From the NCBI GenBank assembly GCA_039933635.1, contig JBDTNQ010000016.1, positions 1 through 51,275 on the forward strand: DNA of 51,275 nucleotides, given 5' to 3'. The stretch is from JBDTNQ01 sp039933635. GTDB taxonomy: Bacteria; Acidobacteriota; Vicinamibacteria; Vicinamibacterales; SCN-69-37. A program made the position numbers and the translations under genes. The notes beneath the pieces were generated by a model. That model was not told where the DNA came from. It worked only from the letters and a program-made list of their open reading frames with translations, and made no database searches. Of the stretch, positions 48,983-51,275 are shown piece by piece; the first letter of the stretch is position 1; every line of letters begins with the position of its first letter.

Positions 48983-50641
48983 ATGCCCTCGCGGAAACAC
49001 CTCCCCACTCGCGCGCTGCGCGACAAACCGGACCTCGCCCAACTCAAACGCCAGGCGAAAGAATTGTTGCAGGCCTTTGTGGCCAGAGACGCCGTCGCCA
49101 CGGCCGAAATCACCGCGCACTACCACGGAGCGGATCCGGCACGCTTCGCGTTGCACGACGCGCAGCTGGTCCTCGCGCGTTCCTACGGGTTCGAGAGCTG
49201 GCCCAAGCTGAAGGCGTTCGTCGACGGCGTCACCGTCCGTGGTCTCTGCGACGCCGTACGCGCCGGTGACATCGATGGCGTGAGGGCGATGCTCACGGTG
49301 CGTCCTGAGCTGGTCCACCTCGATGTGGCGGAAGACGACGAGCATCGGGCCCTCCACCATGCGGTACTGCAGCGACAGCCTGAGATCGTGCGACTCCTGA
49401 TGCAGCATGGCGCCGACGCGCGTAAAGGCATCTGGCCCCACCGGGACGCCACGAGCCCGCTCACGATGGCCATCGAGCGTGGCTACGCCGACATCGTCGC
49501 CATCATTCGAGACGATGAACGTCGTCACTCTCAGGGATCTGCGGGCGCGGCAGATGCCGCGGCGACACGTGACGTGCGGGACTCGTCCGGGCACGCAAAG
49601 GAAGCCATCAGACGAGGCGACGCAGACTGGTTGCGGGCGCGGAAGCTCGACGATTCGCTCGGGAATGAGCGCCGGCTCGTCACTCACGCCGTGACATCAG
49701 GACGAACGGACATGCTGGCGCTGTTGCTCGACCTCGGACTCGATCCCGATGAGCGCGAACGTGTGGATGGGCTCGAGGAGGTCGTCTACTCCTGGGGTGA
49801 GCCGCTCCGCCAATGCGCGCTGTCGAGTCAGACCGGTATGGCGGAGCTCCTGCTGACGCGAGGCGCGAGTGCCAACACGAACGTCTATGCGGCCAGTTCT
49901 GCGCTGTTCAACGCCCACCAGCGGAACGACGATGCGATGATCGCGCTGCTCGAGCGGCATGGCGCCCGCCTCGATCCCTGCGCTGTCGGCCTGCTGGGCC
50001 TGACCGATCACGCTGCCCGTCTGCTGGCAGAGGCCTCGCCCGATCGAGCGCCAGACGAGTTGACCTCACCTGAAGCGAGCGTGGCACAAGGTCTCTTGTG
50101 GGCGGCGATTGAGAGTCCCTCGCCGGACATCGTGCGGATGGCCTTGGCCCACATCAATTGGCCGCGAGACGACGCCCGCTGGTACAGCATCTTGCAGAAC
50201 GGGCTATATCCAAGTGTAGAGAGCAATCGGGCCGCGCACGTCGAAGGTCTGCGCCTGGTGCTGGAGCGATCGGATCCCAACCTGCGAAGCAAGCGCGGCG
50301 CGACGCTGTTGCACTACCTGGCGGCCGCGCATGGCGACCGGACGCCCAACGATCGCATGACATTCGCGTCGATGCTGCTGGACGCAGGCGCGCGCCTCGA
50401 TCTCCGCGATGACGTCTTGCAAAGCACGCCACTTGGCTGGGCGTGTCGTTGGGGACGAGTCGAGCTCGTCACGTTGTTCCTGGAGAGAGGCGCGGATCCA
50501 CTCGAGGCGGGCGCTGAACCCTGGGCAACGCCCATGGCGTGGGCGGAAAAGATGAACCGAAGGGCCGTGCTCTCGGTGCTACGGACGTCTGTTCTCGACG
50601 TTCCGCGCGCTGATCTTCAAGCCCGGCCTTCTCGCGAGTAA
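48983..50641 (+). CDS. Ankyrin-repeat protein
   Basis: A 552-residue protein. The N-terminal ~75 residues (DLAQLKRQAKELLQAF and LARSYGFESWPKLKAFVDGV) are the common lead of a bacterial ankyrin subgroup. Ankyrin units follow: EHRALHHAVLQRQPEIVRLLMQHGAD in parts, TSPLTMAIERGYADIVAII, RQCALSSQTGMAELLLTRGAS, ALFNAHQRNDDAMIALLERHGA and TPLGWACRWGRVELVTLFLERGADP. A ribosome site (AAGGAG) precedes ATG 48983. Its last ~20 residues after VLSVLR run into sequence whose other frame codes for a DUF3667-like protein, so the natural C-terminus may have been replaced. Confidence 0.88.
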   Translation: MPSRKHLPTRALRDKPDLAQLKRQAKELLQAFVARDAVATAEITAHYHGADPARFALHDAQLVLARSYGFESWPKLKAFVDGVTVRGLCDAVRAGDIDGVRAMLTVRPELVHLDVAEDDEHRALHHAVLQRQPEIVRLLMQHGADARKGIWPHRDATSPLTMAIERGYADIVAIIRDDERRHSQGSAGAADAAATRDVRDSSGHAKEAIRRGDADWLRARKLDDSLGNERRLVTHAVTSGRTDMLALLLDLGLDPDERERVDGLEEVVYSWGEPLRQCALSSQTGMAELLLTRGASANTNVYAASSALFNAHQRNDDAMIALLERHGARLDPCAVGLLGLTDHAARLLAEASPDRAPDELTSPEASVAQGLLWAAIESPSPDIVRMALAHINWPRDDARWYSILQNGLYPSVESNRAAHVEGLRLVLERSDPNLRSKRGATLLHYLAAAHGDRTPNDRMTFASMLLDAGARLDLRDDVLQSTPLGWACRWGRVELVTLFLERGADPLEAGAEPWATPMAWAEKMNRRAVLSVLRTSVLDVPRADLQARPSRE

Positions 50642-50669
50642 CTTCCTCGCGGGCCGTCGGAAGTCTCAG

Positions 50670-51275
50670 GTGGGCCCCGTGCAGCTGTTTCTCATCTGCA
50701 ACGTGCTCTACTTCCTGATGCAGCCCTGGTCTGCGGCGGCCCCGTTCACAAGCACGCTGTCCATGCAGACGACGATGCGCTCGTGGAGCGCGCTCGCAAG
50801 CCGGATGGTGGCCCGCACGATCGACGCCCGTCACGTCGCCCCGGAAGAATATGCGCGCCGGTTCGACGAAACCGCGCACCTTCAGGGCAAGACGCTCGTG
50901 ATCATCATGGTGCCGATCTTCGCGCTCGGCGTGCGGGCACTCTATCGCCGGAAGGGCTTCTACGCCGAACACCTGGTGTTCGCGTTCTACACCTACGCGT
51001 TCATGCTCTTGTGGATGGGCGTGAGCACGATCATCATGAAGCAACCCATCATCAGCGCGATCGACCACGGGTGGTCTGGCAACCTCATCGAAAACCTGGT
51101 CTCGACGTTCATCGCGGCACCATTCGCGCTGTATCTGCTCGCCGCCGTCCGCCGGGTGTACGCGGAGTCGCGCGCGGTGACGTTGTTCAAGACCGCGCTC
51201 TTGTCAGCCTGGGCCGTGGGCGTGCTCACCATCTACCGGTTCATCCTCTTCTTCACGACGTTCTACGCGACCTGA
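50670..51275 (+). CDS. DUF3667-like membrane protein, 5'-truncated
   Basis: From GTG 50670 there are 201 residues with four to five helices (VQLFLICNVLYFLMQPW, TLVIIMVPIFALGVRALY, HLVFAFYTYAFMLLWMGV, STFIAAPFALYLLAAV and a final AVGVLTIYRFILFF). The fold resembles DUF3667. Homology-like sequence continues upstream in the same frame from about 50592 (FSTFRALIFKPGLLASNFLAG) with no ATG or GTG, inside the ankyrin gene, until a stop at 50553. The usual N-terminal zinc ribbon is absent. It is therefore either a remnant or starts from a rare codon. It ends exactly at the window edge with TGA. Confidence 0.6.
   Translation: MGPVQLFLICNVLYFLMQPWSAAAPFTSTLSMQTTMRSWSALASRMVARTIDARHVAPEEYARRFDETAHLQGKTLVIIMVPIFALGVRALYRRKGFYAEHLVFAFYTYAFMLLWMGVSTIIMKQPIISAIDHGWSGNLIENLVSTFIAAPFALYLLAAVRRVYAESRAVTLFKTALLSAWAVGVLTIYRFILFFTTFYAT

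Noticed and set aside
1..51275. RNA genes, CRISPR arrays, prophage or complete insertion sequences
   Set aside because: I saw no tRNA cloverleaf, rRNA core, regularly spaced direct-repeat array, transposase or phage gene. Short RNAs cannot be excluded by eye.

Overview
The window is a GC-rich, densely coded piece of a bacterial chromosome. The gene style points to Acidobacteriota, probably a Vicinamibacteria-like lineage: the tail of an acidobacterial-type VWFA protein beside a sortase, a hybrid histidine kinase with repeated periplasmic modules, and many secreted proteins and lipoproteins with DUF1259, DUF2911 or M23-like domains. This placement is inferred from gene content; there is no rRNA. 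I saw no tRNA, CRISPR array, complete insertion sequence, prophage or origin.

Layout. 1-770 (+): end of a VWFA-like protein overlapping a sortase. 807-9722 (-): a redoxin-like protein, a CheR-like methyltransferase paired with a polysaccharide pyruvyl transferase, a decayed nitronate monooxygenase, ppk1 and ppx overlapping by 4 bases, and a GT4 glycosyltransferase. 10068-13853 (+): a large hybrid sensor kinase. 13887-18763: FmdB-like zinc ribbon, lipase, histidine phosphatase, two stress-type small proteins, phosphoglucomutase and small membrane or hypothetical proteins. 19020-25340: an M23-like lipoprotein, then divergently deaD-ackA-xfp with 4-base overlaps, a compact phosphoketolase/acetate kinase module. 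25359-36410: DUF1259 protein, ChrA, AEC transporter, FGE-like protein with a secreted hydrolase, DUF2911 protein, a small membrane protein overlapping a sodium:solute symporter, a DUF1003 fusion, a TPR protein and a two-component system ending at 37087.

37345-44156 is the most interesting block. A double-TetR fusion regulator is followed by a 20-base palindrome and then genes for a NIPSNAP protein, an SDR dehydrogenase, a DRE-TIM metallolyase, a phosphate acyltransferase, an acetate-kinase-like acyl kinase and an isochorismatase-like hydrolase. The acyltransferase/kinase pair lies between two strong stem-loops. I infer a catabolic route that oxidises a hydroxyl compound, makes or breaks a C-C bond to give an acyl-CoA, and recovers ATP through an acyl phosphate. 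The substrate is unknown. The kinase has Lys and Glu where canonical acetate kinases have catalytic Arg and Asp.

44174-51275 holds an acetyltransferase, very small proteins, a transglutaminase-like protein, a DinB protein, secreted/TPR/ankyrin proteins and a DUF3667-like membrane gene that seems to have lost its 5' end. Several intergenic gaps carry short-unit tandem arrays, REP-like palindromes and a ~60-base dispersed repeat present twice.
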